A stretch of DNA of 35,952 bases, from IMG/VR virus record IMGVR_UViG_3300008450_000175, positions 1-35,952 of that record, one strand, 5' to 3'. Below the pieces are notes generated by a model. The model did not search any database and was not told where the DNA came from. It was given only the letters and a program-made list of their open reading frames with translations. The translations under genes were made by a program, and so were the position numbers. The DNA is from a virus. Below are positions 18,512 to 26,876 of the stretch, one piece after another (position 1 is the first letter of the stretch; every line of letters starts with the position of its first letter).

Positions 18512-19588
18512 ATGGCTACAACCGATTATCCGGTTGGTCATCCGCTTGCCGTAAAGCTGTGGTCGAAGAAGATTGCGCGTGAAGCGTTGAAGGAAACGAT
18601 GGCCATGAAGTTCATGGGCACGTCCTCCAACAATCTCATTCAGGTTTTCGATGACACCAGCAAGGGCGCGGGCGACCGTATCCGAGTCCCACTCCGCATG
18701 CAGCTTTCGGGCCGTGGCGTAGGCGAAACCGAGGCTCTTGAGGGCAACGAAGAGGCTCTCTCGACCTACTACGATGACACGCTCATCAACGATCTGGCCC
18801 ACGCAGTTCGCGTGAAGACGACCATTGATGCCCAGCGCGTCCCGTTCTCCGTCCGTGAGGAAGCCCGTCTTGGTATCCAGGATTGGTATTCCGACCGTAT
18901 CGACCAGATGATTGCGAACCAGCTTGCGGGCAACACCGCACAGTCTGACACGCTTTACACTGGCAACAACGCCGCTATTGCGCCGTCTTCCGGCACGGGT
19001 GCGGATCGTCGTTGGCTCATTCGTGAGCAGGACACGGAAACCGACCACACTTCCGAAGCCTCGCTTTCCACGTCCGATACCTTCAGCCTCAAGCTGCTGG
19101 ATCGTGCCGTTGCGATTGCGAAGACCTCCTCGCCGCTTATCCGCCCGATCAAGGTGGGTTCGCAGTCCTACTATGTCGCATTCCTGCACCCCTATCAGGT
19201 GAAGGACATGCGGACCTCGACCAACACGGGCGACTGGCTTGATATCCAGAAGGCCGCGATGGGCGGGGGCGATGTGAACGACAATCCCATCTTCACGGGT
19301 GCGCTTGGCGTTTACAACGGTGTCGTGCTGCATGAGTGGACCCGCCTGCCGAATGGCATCGGGGCAAACTCTGCCAACACCCGCCGGGCCGTGTTCTGCG
19401 GAGCGCAGTCTGTATCTCTTGCTTGGGGCCAGGGTTATTCCGAAGCGCCCAAGTACATTGAAGACCTGTTTGACTATGACCGCCAGTTCGGCGTGTCGGT
19501 TCAGACGATCATCGGTGCCAAGAAGATGCAGTTCAACTCCAAGGACTTCGGCACCATCGTAATGTCAACCTATGCCGCAGCGCCGTAA
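18512..19588 (+). CDS. N4-gp56-family major capsid protein
   Basis: ATG 18512 is preferred to an in-frame TTG at 18470. The 358-residue sequence has the family pattern: TTDYPVGHPLAVKLWSKKIAREALKET, NNLIQVFDDTSKGAGDRIRVPLRMQLSGRGV, LEGNEEALSTYYDDTLINDLAHAVRVK and QRVPFSVREEARLGIQDWYSDRIDQMIANQLAGNT. These are diagnostic of the N4-gp56 capsid group (HK97-like fold). It forms the icosahedral shell and is placed after the scaffold as expected. The leader with the 45-base repeat lies just upstream. Confidence 0.95.
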   Translation: MATTDYPVGHPLAVKLWSKKIAREALKETMAMKFMGTSSNNLIQVFDDTSKGAGDRIRVPLRMQLSGRGVGETEALEGNEEALSTYYDDTLINDLAHAVRVKTTIDAQRVPFSVREEARLGIQDWYSDRIDQMIANQLAGNTAQSDTLYTGNNAAIAPSSGTGADRRWLIREQDTETDHTSEASLSTSDTFSLKLLDRAVAIAKTSSPLIRPIKVGSQSYYVAFLHPYQVKDMRTSTNTGDWLDIQKAAMGGGDVNDNPIFTGALGVYNGVVLHEWTRLPNGIGANSANTRRAVFCGAQSVSLAWGQGYSEAPKYIEDLFDYDRQFGVSVQTIIGAKKMQFNSKDFGTIVMSTYAAAP

Positions 19589-19603
19589 GGGAGGGAAAAC
19601 CAC

Positions 19604-20047
19604 ATGGCTTCCGTAACCTTCACGACTCAGTCGGCAATGCAGCCCACCTATAGGGGTGCAACCGTCCAGACCAAGGTGCAGACGCTCGTTTCGACTGCGA
19701 CCTTCTCCAACGGTGACGTGTACATCCTCAACAATATCAAGATTCCGCATCGCGCTGTCATCACGGCAGTCAGCTATCGCGGGTCCGTTGTTGACGGACA
19801 ATACATCATCGAAATGGGCCTTGCGGGCTCCAACGGTGTGCTTGACGTCTTCGGTTCGAAGACGTTCTCCGCTACCGCTGTTATCGCCCTCACGGCTGTT
19901 TCGCCCAACGTCCTCCCCATGACGGTTTCCGTCTCGGATGATGCCGTTGAGCGTTACCAGACCCTCGCCGTTCGCGTTGACGGCGCGGCCACCTCTGGAA
20001 CGACCTCCGTGTCGCTCCAGTTCATGGTGTCTTACTACTGCCCGTAA
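19604..20047 (+). CDS. capsid decoration-like protein, 147 aa
   Basis: GGGAGGG nine bases upstream of the ATG. All-beta sequence: SVTFTTQSAMQPTYRGATVQTK, VYILNNIKIPHRAVITAVSYRGSV, YIIEMGLAGSNGVLDVFGSKTF, ending SVSLQFMVSYYC. Its position directly after the major capsid gene, and the strong ribosome-binding site, suggest an abundant head decoration protein. No family named. Confidence 0.65.
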   Translation: MASVTFTTQSAMQPTYRGATVQTKVQTLVSTATFSNGDVYILNNIKIPHRAVITAVSYRGSVVDGQYIIEMGLAGSNGVLDVFGSKTFSATAVIALTAVSPNVLPMTVSVSDDAVERYQTLAVRVDGAATSGTTSVSLQFMVSYYCP

Positions 20048-20055
20048 CGGGCGCG

Positions 20056-20082
20056 GGGCGGGGGAGCAATCTCCCGCCCTTT
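20056..20082 (+). terminator. hairpin terminator after capsid genes
   Basis: GGGCGGGGGAG, loop CAAT, CTCCCGCCC forms a GC-rich stem with a two-base bulge, followed by a short TTT. The T-run is short, so termination may be partial; the 20108 cargo genes have their own ribosome-binding site and could be expressed by readthrough. Confidence 0.7.
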
Positions 20083-20107
20083 CATCACAGCACAACCAGG
20101 AGAGCAG

Positions 20108-21574
20108 ATGCAGTTCGCTGACGTGATCGCTTCATTGCAAGAACGACACATGACCCTCACCAAGTCGGCCTCAACCGAGCACAATGAGTGGGAAAGTCTT
20201 GAAGCGGAATATCTGCACTGGCTCAACAAGTTTCCCGACAGGCCGGAACTGCTGTTCCAGCTTGGCACCTACTACATGCAGCGCGACAAGCGCGGCCTCG
20301 CCATTGCCCTCATCGAACGGTCAGTGAATTGCGGCGCACTCGGCGCAGGGCCTTACCTCAACATCGCGGCGGCCTACAAGCAGGACCACAACGACGAAAA
20401 GGCGATGGAGTACTACAAGAAGGCGCTTGAGGAATCTGAAAAGAACCCGCCGCCGGGTTCGGTGAACAAGGACAAGGCATTCGCCCTTCACGGTATCGGA
20501 AGCATCTACGTCAATGCGGGCCAGCCCGCACTGTGCAAGCTGTGGAGCGAAAGGGCGCTTGCGGTTGATCCAGATGACCGCCACGCGATGTGGAACAAGG
20601 GCCTTGCTCACCTTGAACTCGGAGAGTGGGAAGAAGGCTTCCGCATCTATGACACGGCTGGCTTCGACCCCGGCGGCATCATGCCAACGGAACGCAAGCT
20701 GAAGACCTACGGCGGCCTGCCCAAGTGGGACGGCACACCCGGACAGACGGTTGTAACCTACGGCGAACAGGGCGTTGGCGACGAAATCATGTTCGCGTCC
20801 ATGATCCCCGACTTGATGAAGGACTGCAAGGTTATCATTGATTGCGACCATCGCATTGAAAAGATGCTGAATCGGTCATTCCCCGAACTGGAAGCGGTCT
20901 ATCCGACGAGCGATGTGAACGCGCCGTTCCCGTGGAAGGCAGACCACAAGATTGATGCTTATGTGCCGATGGGCAGCCTGGGCCGCCACTATCGCAAGAA
21001 GGCGGGGGACTTCCCGAAGGTGGCCTATCTCAAGGCGGACCCGGAGAAGATTGAGATTTGGGGCCAGCATGTGGCCTCGCTGCCAAAGGGGCTCAACGTC
21101 GGTCTTTCGTGGGCTGGGGGCCTGAAGAAAACCCGCTTCGACAAGCGGACCATCGTTCTGGACCATTTGCAGCCATTGCTTGAAACCAAGGGCGTCAATT
21201 TCATCAGCCTTCAGTATCACAAGTGGGCGGCTGACGAGGTTGCCCGCGTGGGAAGCCGGATCGGCGTTCCCATCTACCATTGGGGCGATGCGATTGCCGA
21301 CTACGAGGACACGGCGGGGCTGCTGATGAACCTCGACCTTGTGATTACGGTCAACACCTCGCTGCATCATCTGGCCGGGTCGCTCGGCGTGAAACAGTGG
21401 TGCATGACCCCCGTCATGTGCGCGTGGCGGTATGGCGTGTCCGGGCCTTCGCCTTGGTACGGCAATTGCGAAATGTACCGCCAGAAGAAAGACGGCGAAT
21501 GGAAGGGCGTTATCAAGCGCGCCGCTGACGATCTGGCGAAGATGGTGCAGGCATCAGAGAGGGTCGCGGCATGA
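20108..21574 (+). CDS. TPR-containing glycosyltransferase
   Basis: GGAG before ATG 20108. Residues about 30-190 have TPR-like helix pairs (ELLFQLGTYYMQRDKRGLAIALIERSV, AYKQDHNDEKAMEYYKKAL, LHGIGSIYVNAGQPALCKLWSERAL, AMWNKGLAHLELGEWEEGFRIYD). From about residue 210 there is a glycosyltransferase-like domain: YGEQGVGDEIMFASMIPDL, GLSWAGG, LVITVNTSLHHLAGSLGV. This combination (TPR plus heptosyltransferase-like GT fold) occurs in bacterial surface or flagellin glycosylation. Substrate unknown. First gene of the cargo block. Confidence 0.8.
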   Translation: MQFADVIASLQERHMTLTKSASTEHNEWESLEAEYLHWLNKFPDRPELLFQLGTYYMQRDKRGLAIALIERSVNCGALGAGPYLNIAAAYKQDHNDEKAMEYYKKALEESEKNPPPGSVNKDKAFALHGIGSIYVNAGQPALCKLWSERALAVDPDDRHAMWNKGLAHLELGEWEEGFRIYDTAGFDPGGIMPTERKLKTYGGLPKWDGTPGQTVVTYGEQGVGDEIMFASMIPDLMKDCKVIIDCDHRIEKMLNRSFPELEAVYPTSDVNAPFPWKADHKIDAYVPMGSLGRHYRKKAGDFPKVAYLKADPEKIEIWGQHVASLPKGLNVGLSWAGGLKKTRFDKRTIVLDHLQPLLETKGVNFISLQYHKWAADEVARVGSRIGVPIYHWGDAIADYEDTAGLLMNLDLVITVNTSLHHLAGSLGVKQWCMTPVMCAWRYGVSGPSPWYGNCEMYRQKKDGEWKGVIKRAADDLAKMVQASERVAA

Positions 21575-21789
21575 ACGGCAACGTCTTCACGTTCCCCAAC
21601 AAGGGAAAGATGACGGCAAATTCGGTCCTTGATGATGCGCGTGACAAGCTGGAGGACTGCATTGTCCTTGGCGTCACGAAGGAAGGGGATGCCTATTACA
21701 GTGTGTTCGCGCAAGACGCGGGGCAAGTCATCTTTCTACTCCGCGCACTTGAACACGTTGTACTCACACAGGAGTTGAGCGGCGAATGA
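21571..21789 (+). CDS. small hypothetical, 72 aa
   Basis: ATGA overlap with the glycosyltransferase. Contains VLGVTKEGDAYYSVFAQDAGQVIFLLRALEHVVL: a short beta hairpin followed by an amphipathic helix, as in small phage proteins of unknown function. No motif. Confidence 0.6.
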   Translation: MNGNVFTFPNKGKMTANSVLDDARDKLEDCIVLGVTKEGDAYYSVFAQDAGQVIFLLRALEHVVLTQELSGE

Positions 21790-22301
21790 TGCTGATCACG
21801 CCAGAATATCGTGAACTGAACCGCAAGTTACATGCAACCAATCCCGTTTATGGCGTCAGCGGGTTCCGTTATGTCGATGCTGCCAGGAGACTGTCTCAAT
21901 GGGGCAGGCTTGACATTCTGGACTACGGATGCGGCAAGGCCGTCCTCGCAGAGAAGTTAGGCCCCGCATACCGCGTCACCAATTACGACCCTTGCATTGA
22001 AGGGCTTGACACGCCGCCCGAACCGCATGACGTGGTGATGTGCACCGATGTCATGGAGCATGTTGAACCCGAGTTCATCATGCCCGTTCTGAAGGACATT
22101 CGGCGTCTGACGCGCGAATTTGCGTTCTTTGTCGTATCGACGGAGCCCGCGCAAAAGGTCCTAGAGGATGGCCGGAACGCCCACATTTCGCTTCATCCGC
22201 CGAAGTGGTGGCTGGAACGGATGGAAGAAGCAGGGTTTGAGGTGCTTGAGACGATTGACGATGACGGCAAGCACCTGACGTTCGGAGCCGTTTTGCGGTG
22301 A
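21786..22301 (+). CDS. SAM-dependent methyltransferase
   Basis: Start in ATGATG after the previous stop (ATG 21786 or 21789). Motif I is ILDYGCGKAVLAEKLG (about residues 42-57), followed by NYDPCIEG, the acidic end of strand 2, and HDVVMCTDVMEHVEPEFI, motif IV-like of small-molecule methyltransferases. The C-terminal PPKWWLERMEEAGFEVLETIDDDG is typical of UbiG/COQ5-like enzymes. Probable substrate is a sugar or glycan intermediate in view of the neighbours. Confidence 0.82.
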   Translation: MMLITPEYRELNRKLHATNPVYGVSGFRYVDAARRLSQWGRLDILDYGCGKAVLAEKLGPAYRVTNYDPCIEGLDTPPEPHDVVMCTDVMEHVEPEFIMPVLKDIRRLTREFAFFVVSTEPAQKVLEDGRNAHISLHPPKWWLERMEEAGFEVLETIDDDGKHLTFGAVLR

Positions 22302-22972
22302 TGGACGGCGACCTGAAAGCGGCATGGAAGCTGCTTGTTAAAAACGGATACCAGTTCTATCGCAACAAGATATGGAAGGAAGACCCGCAGTTCGTGGCCG
22401 TTCGCCAGAAGGTCAAGGACATAGGGATTAGCGGGATACCGGATGACCGTTGTTTTTTCCTTCTTGAGGCGGCGCGGAAACTGACGGTTCCCGGCGATGT
22501 GGTGGAATGCGGCGTGAGGTTCGGACGCTCAACCTACTACATCGCCAGCGGCACGGATCGCGGGATTGAGGTATTTGACTCATTTGAGGGGCTTTCGGCA
22601 CCATCTGAGGAAGATGGCGACAGTTGGAAGGCGGGCGATTGCCTCGCATCCCTTGACGAGTTTGAAGCAAACCTTGACGAGTTCGCGCACCGCATATCGG
22701 TTCACAAGGGTTGGATACCCGACACGCTGAAGGAATGCAGGGCAACGCAGATTGCGCTGCTTCACCTGGACCTTGACTTGTATGGGCCGACACTGGCGGC
22801 GCTGACCTATTTCTGGCCCCGCGTGGCAAGGGGCGGGTTTGTGATCTGCGACGATTACGGCTCGACGCTCTGCCCCGGAGCGAAGGCCGCATTTGACGAG
22901 TTCTTTGCCGGCAAAACGGAAAAACCGCTGGGGTTGCCTAGCGCACAATGCATCGTGACGAAACTCAACTGA
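22301..22972 (+). CDS. TylF/MycF-like O-methyltransferase
   Basis: ATG 22301 overlaps the previous stop as TGATG; GTG 22298 is the alternative. The 223-residue product has FFLLEAARKLTVPGDVVECGVRFGRSTYYIASG, GIEVFDSFEGLSAPSEEDGD, HRISVHKGWIPDTL, IALLHLDLDLYGPTLAALTYFWPRVARGGFVICDDYGS. DSFEGL and the LHLDLDLYxPT and GG-ICDDYG segments are family marks of TylF/MycF, metal-dependent sugar O-methyltransferases of macrolide biosynthesis and LPS decoration. Here it probably methylates a sugar. Confidence 0.85.
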   Translation: MDGDLKAAWKLLVKNGYQFYRNKIWKEDPQFVAVRQKVKDIGISGIPDDRCFFLLEAARKLTVPGDVVECGVRFGRSTYYIASGTDRGIEVFDSFEGLSAPSEEDGDSWKAGDCLASLDEFEANLDEFAHRISVHKGWIPDTLKECRATQIALLHLDLDLYGPTLAALTYFWPRVARGGFVICDDYGSTLCPGAKAAFDEFFAGKTEKPLGLPSAQCIVTKLN

Positions 22973-23757
22973 AAGGACACCACTTGTACAAGGCGCTGAC
23001 GAGAGCGGACATTCTCAACGTATGGATTGGCTATGACAGCCGTGAGCCCGAAGCCTTTGAGGTTCTGAAGGCATCCATCCTGAAGCACGCCACGATGGCA
23101 GTGAATATCCAGAAGCTTGATGAACGCGCCTTGCGCCATGCGGGCCTCTACCGCCGCACATGGCAGGCTGACGGGTGCCAGAAGGTGGACAAGATCGACG
23201 GCAAGCCCTTCAGCACGGAGTTTTCGTTCACGCGGTTCCTGGTGCCTGCGCTTCAGCAGTGGGAAGGCTGGGGGCTCTTCGTAGATTGCGACCAATTGTT
23301 CCTGACGGACATTGCCGAAATGCTGCACGAAATGGACCCGGCGAAAGCGGTTCAGGTGTGCCAACAGAACTATCAGCCGACCGAAGGGCTGAAGATGGAT
23401 GGCCAGAAACAGGAGCGTTACTACCGCAAGAACTGGTCAAGCGTGATGCTGTTCAACTGCGCGCATCCGTCAAATCGCTGGCTGACGCCGGATGTGGTGA
23501 ACGCGGAACCCGGCTCATGGCTGCATGGTTTTGGGTGGCTGCCGGATGGCGATATTGGCGAGTTAGATCATGGGTGGAATTGGATTGCGGATTGCACAAA
23601 GGTAAAGCCGAAGAACGTACATTTTACCTTGGGCGCATGTTGGTTTCCTCATCTTCGCCACGCTGATCAGCCATACTTTGAAGAATGGCGGCAAGCAGCC
23701 AAAGAGATTGGCGTGTGGCGTCATATGTGTGAAAAACAGGACAAGCAAACTGCATGA
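22948..23757 (+). CDS. second glycosyltransferase with DxD-like motif
   Basis: Starts 25 bases inside the TylF-like gene. The 269-residue product has FSFTRFLVPALQQWEGWGLFVDCDQLFLTDIAEML, where FVDCDQLF is the D-x-D metal/nucleotide-sugar site, then QERYYRKNWSSVMLFNCAHPSNRWLTPDVVN, LHGFGWLPDGDIGEL and a C-terminal helix. The pattern fits the GT8-like phage glycosyltransferases that recur in phage cargo. With the TPR-GT and two methyltransferases it forms a glycan module. Acceptor unknown. Confidence 0.75.
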   Translation: MHRDETQLKGHHLYKALTRADILNVWIGYDSREPEAFEVLKASILKHATMAVNIQKLDERALRHAGLYRRTWQADGCQKVDKIDGKPFSTEFSFTRFLVPALQQWEGWGLFVDCDQLFLTDIAEMLHEMDPAKAVQVCQQNYQPTEGLKMDGQKQERYYRKNWSSVMLFNCAHPSNRWLTPDVVNAEPGSWLHGFGWLPDGDIGELDHGWNWIADCTKVKPKNVHFTLGACWFPHLRHADQPYFEEWRQAAKEIGVWRHMCEKQDKQTA

Positions 23758-24239
23758 GTTTCAAAAAGGGCTGGGACTCAAGAACCCCAGGAACTTTAGA
23801 ACAGCATTGGTCACGATATGTAAGTGACCGCCCCGCCAATGCCTGCTGGGAATGGCAGGGAACAAAAGACAAAGACGGGTATGGAAAGTTTTGCCACGAC
23901 GGGAAGCACCTTCGTGGACATCGAGCTTCCTACATGATCAACTACGGTGAAATACCAGATGGCCTTTTGGTGTGCCACACTTGTGACAATCCATCTTGCG
24001 TGAACCCGGCGCATCTTTTCTTGGGTAATACGCGGATCAACACGATTGACATGATTCAAAAGGACCGTGGTCCAAGGCAGAAACTAACAACGCAAGACGT
24101 TCTTAAAATCCGCGAGTTACTAGCGGAAGGCTACGGAACGGAGGACCTTTCCATAAAATTCAGGGTTCATAGGTATACTATTTGCCGCATTCGAAGCGGA
24201 AGGCGCTGGGGCCATATGCTGAGTGGGGCCGCTGCATGA
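23754..24239 (+). CDS. HNH endonuclease, homing type
   Basis: ATGA overlap with the glycosyltransferase. CWEWQGTKDKDGYGKF, HRASYMINYGEIPDGLLVCHTCDNPSCVNPAHLFLGNTRINTIDMIQKDR is the HNH_3 signature with the CHTCDNPSCVNPAHL zinc/catalytic region; the C-terminal TTQDVLKIRELLAEGYGTEDLSIKFRVHRYTICRI is a DNA-binding HTH. Local base composition is visibly more A/T-rich than the neighbours, a sign of separate origin. It may mobilise the flanking glycan cassette or itself. Confidence 0.9.
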   Translation: MSFKKGWDSRTPGTLEQHWSRYVSDRPANACWEWQGTKDKDGYGKFCHDGKHLRGHRASYMINYGEIPDGLLVCHTCDNPSCVNPAHLFLGNTRINTIDMIQKDRGPRQKLTTQDVLKIRELLAEGYGTEDLSIKFRVHRYTICRIRSGRRWGHMLSGAAA

Positions 24240-24412
24240 ACTTTCCGAAGCGTGGTGAGATTGCACAGCGCGTGCTTGACCTGACCCGGCCTCAATATGC
24301 GCGGGAACCTGTTTCGAAACCATTGATTGCCGTTCCAAAGGACGAATGCCCGAAGTGCGGGAAGCGCGTGGGGCGGGGGCGGTATATGCACATCAAGAAC
24401 TGCAAGGGGTAA
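24236..24412 (+). CDS. small zinc-finger-like protein, 58 aa
   Basis: ATG 24236 overlaps the HNH stop (ATGA). The C-terminus has DECPKCGKRVGRGRYMHIKNC, a C-x2-C-x9-H-x3-C set that suits one zinc ion. The N-terminus is basic. Small zinc-ribbon proteins of this kind are common in phage genomes; a nucleic-acid or protein adaptor role is inferred. Confidence 0.7.
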   Translation: MNFPKRGEIAQRVLDLTRPQYAREPVSKPLIAVPKDECPKCGKRVGRGRYMHIKNCKG

Positions 24413-24415
24413 GGA

Positions 24416-25051
24416 ATGACCTCCACCCGGTCCGACATAGAAGCACAGATTGCCGACGATCTGGCTCGTTCCGACCTCACCAGCCAGATCACGGCGGCGG
24501 TGAACACGGCCATCCGGTCCTATCGCTTTGAGCGATTGGGCTTCAACGAGGCGTACAAGGTCACGGCCACGCTATCCACGTCAGCCGACACGATGACGCT
24601 TGCCAGCCTTTCCGTCCGCTTCCGCAAGCTGGACCGGGTTCGCATTGTCCGCGCGGCGGGGGATTATCTCGACCTCTACCACCGTGATTATGATTGGATC
24701 ATGTCTCGCCAGGATGTGCGCGTTCTGTGCCAGCCCGTGGAGTATGCCGTATATAACGCCGCTATCCATTTCGACAGCATGGCGGACCAGAACTACACGC
24801 TGCTGATGGACGGGCTGAAGGAACGCGGCAACCCGTCTGCGTCCTATTCCGCCAACGACACGGCGGCATGGTTCAATGATGCCCGCGAACTGATCCGGCA
24901 CCGTGCCAAGCGTGAGGTTTACGCCAACGTGCTGAAGGACATGGAACTCGCAGCGGCGGCGGGTGCATCCGAGAAAGACGCCCTTCGCATTCTCAAGGCC
25001 GAAATGGGCGAACAGATCAGCACGGGCTTCATTCGCCCGACAGAGTTCTAA
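24416..25051 (+). CDS. head-tail adaptor (connector) protein
   Basis: AAGG lies a few bases before the ATG. The 211-residue sequence begins IEAQIADDLARSDLTSQITAAVNTAIRSYRFERLGFNE, followed by the strand TMTLASLSVRFRKLDRVRIVRAAGDYLDLYHRDYDWI. This order, with residue spacing typical of podovirus adaptors such as P22 gp4 and the SU10 adaptor group, marks a ring protein that attaches to the portal. The next gene is a gp10-like hub, as expected. Confidence 0.75.
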   Translation: MTSTRSDIEAQIADDLARSDLTSQITAAVNTAIRSYRFERLGFNEAYKVTATLSTSADTMTLASLSVRFRKLDRVRIVRAAGDYLDLYHRDYDWIMSRQDVRVLCQPVEYAVYNAAIHFDSMADQNYTLLMDGLKERGNPSASYSANDTAAWFNDARELIRHRAKREVYANVLKDMELAAAAGASEKDALRILKAEMGEQISTGFIRPTEF

Positions 25052-25053
25052 CC

Positions 25054-26514
25054 ATGCGAGTCCTGTTCGGACGGCTACAATCTGACCAGCCCGACCTCCT
25101 CAACGGCGACCTTGAGGAAGCGGAAAACTGCGTCCCGTATATCACGTCATACGGGCCATTTCCCGAACCTGTGGCCTATTCCGCAGCCGCTCCGACCACT
25201 GTTCGCGGTGCGTACTCGACCAAAGACCTATCTGGCACCGTGTTTACCGTGCTGGCTACGGAAGGCAAGCTGTACAAGGAAAGCAGCACGGCGCTCAACG
25301 ACATATCCCGCACGGCGTCTTACACAACCGCCAACGATGGCCCGAATTGGGAATTTGAAACCTTCGGAAACACGGTCATTGCCGCGAATGGCGCTGACCC
25401 CATGCAGATTTACACCATCGGCACGTCATCGGCCTTTGTTAATCAGTCTGCTTCCGCATCCGCCCCCGTTGCGCGTCATATATCCGTGGTGCGCGACTTC
25501 CTGTTCACTGGCCATCAGCCGAACCTCGAAAACCGCGTCCAGTGGTCCCGCATCAACAACCCGCTCCGCTTCGGCGTCTCGCAGCGGTTTCAGTCCGACT
25601 TTCAGGACTTGCCTGGAACTGACCAGATCATCAAGAAAGTCACGGGCGGCGACTTCGCGGCCATCCTGACCAATACATCCGTCTGGCGTGCTACCTATGT
25701 CGGCGCACCCATCATTTTCCGCTTTGACGAGGTGGCGCGAAACGTCGGTTGTCTTGCATCCGGTTCCGCCGCCCGGTTCCAGAACCTGACCTTCTTCCTT
25801 GCCGACTCTGGCATGTATGCCTTCGACGGGCAGACGGCCAACCCCATCGGCATTGAACAGGTCGATGAAAAGATATTGGACGAAATAAACAAGGCGTACC
25901 TTTACCGCGTCACGTCCACCATCGACCCGGTAAACCGCCTCTATCTCATGGCCTATCCGTCTACGGCGTCCACGGACGGCACCTGTGACCGTATCGCGAT
26001 CTATTCATGGGCCAAGCAGCGGTGGGCGTTTGCCTCGGAAGCCATCGAAGTCCTATTCAATCACATGACGAGCGGCTACACGCTTGAGGGCCTGGACGCG
26101 CTTGGCACGCTTGAAACGCTGGCCTTCTCGCTGGACAGCAGCGCATGGCAGGGCGGGCTTTCGGCGCTTTCTTGCGTCGGAATCGACCACAAGATTGCAC
26201 GCTTTACCGGAAGCGCGAAAACGGCACGGTTCACCACGGGCGAAGCAGAACTTGTTACAGACGCTCGGGCTTTTGTGCGGTCGCTTCGGCCCTTGGTGCA
26301 GGGCAACTCCTCGACGGGTGTCAATATTGAGGTTGGCGGGCGCGACAGGCTGGTTGACAGTGTATCGTGGACGCCCGCTTCCATCATGAACGCCACGGGC
26401 ACATGCCCGGTTCGGTCCAATGCTCGGTATCATCGGCTCCGCATGGAAGTTTCCGGCGGGTTTGACCGCGTCATCGGGTCGGAGGTCGAGTTTACCAAGG
26501 AAGGCGTTCGGTGA
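25054..26514 (+). CDS. P22 gp10-like tail hub / DNA-stabilisation protein
   Basis: A 486-residue beta-propeller-like protein. The RDFLFTGHQPNLENRVQWSRINNPLRFGV, QDLPGTDQIIKKVTGGDFAAILTNTSVWRATYVG and FFLADSGMYAFDGQTANPIGIEQVDEKIL stretches are the WD-like blades seen in gp10-type podovirus tail-hub proteins, including the typical blade motif VWRATYVG and SGMYAFDG. It closes the portal channel and binds the tail fibres or needle. It starts three bases after the adaptor stop. Confidence 0.82.
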   Translation: MRVLFGRLQSDQPDLLNGDLEEAENCVPYITSYGPFPEPVAYSAAAPTTVRGAYSTKDLSGTVFTVLATEGKLYKESSTALNDISRTASYTTANDGPNWEFETFGNTVIAANGADPMQIYTIGTSSAFVNQSASASAPVARHISVVRDFLFTGHQPNLENRVQWSRINNPLRFGVSQRFQSDFQDLPGTDQIIKKVTGGDFAAILTNTSVWRATYVGAPIIFRFDEVARNVGCLASGSAARFQNLTFFLADSGMYAFDGQTANPIGIEQVDEKILDEINKAYLYRVTSTIDPVNRLYLMAYPSTASTDGTCDRIAIYSWAKQRWAFASEAIEVLFNHMTSGYTLEGLDALGTLETLAFSLDSSAWQGGLSALSCVGIDHKIARFTGSAKTARFTTGEAELVTDARAFVRSLRPLVQGNSSTGVNIEVGGRDRLVDSVSWTPASIMNATGTCPVRSNARYHRLRMEVSGGFDRVIGSEVEFTKEGVR

Positions 26515-26876
26515 GCAGGGTCTTTGAACTCAATGACCCCGGCAATGCCTTTCGCCGCACGGATGCCGCACCCGTCAAGGTGGGCGGCCTTTACAAGACG
26601 GACGGCGACGATAACCAAAACACGTTTACGGACGGCCAGGGCGGCAAGTACTGGTTTGCCGACACGACCAGCGGCAACGTGACGATAACCCTGCCGGATG
26701 CCACAACAGTCACGGCTGACACGGTATTCACGGTCAAGCGCATCAGTGCGGGGGCCAATACGCTCACAGTCACGACGGGCGGCGGAAACATCGACGGCGC
26801 GGCAACTCATCTTATCCCGACACAATATGCCAGCTACTCCTATGTGAGTGACGGCGAGAACTATTGGATCATCTGA
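26511..26876 (+). CDS. fibre-tip-like beta protein, 121 aa
   Basis: GTGA overlap with the hub gene (GTG 26511). The C-terminal domain YWFADTTSGNVTITLPDATTVTADTVFTVKRISAGANTLTVTTGGGNIDGAATHL followed by YVSDGENYWII is the common small beta domain found at the end of phage fibres or baseplate plugs. The short N-terminal part may bind the hub. Confidence 0.75.
   Translation: MSRVFELNDPGNAFRRTDAAPVKVGGLYKTDGDDNQNTFTDGQGGKYWFADTTSGNVTITLPDATTVTADTVFTVKRISAGANTLTVTTGGGNIDGAATHLIPTQYASYSYVSDGENYWII

Noticed and set aside
18485-19333. 282-residue minus-strand ORF antisense to the capsid gene
   Set aside because: Composition (Arg/Val/Gly-rich) and exact overlap with the conserved capsid protein mark it as a shadow.
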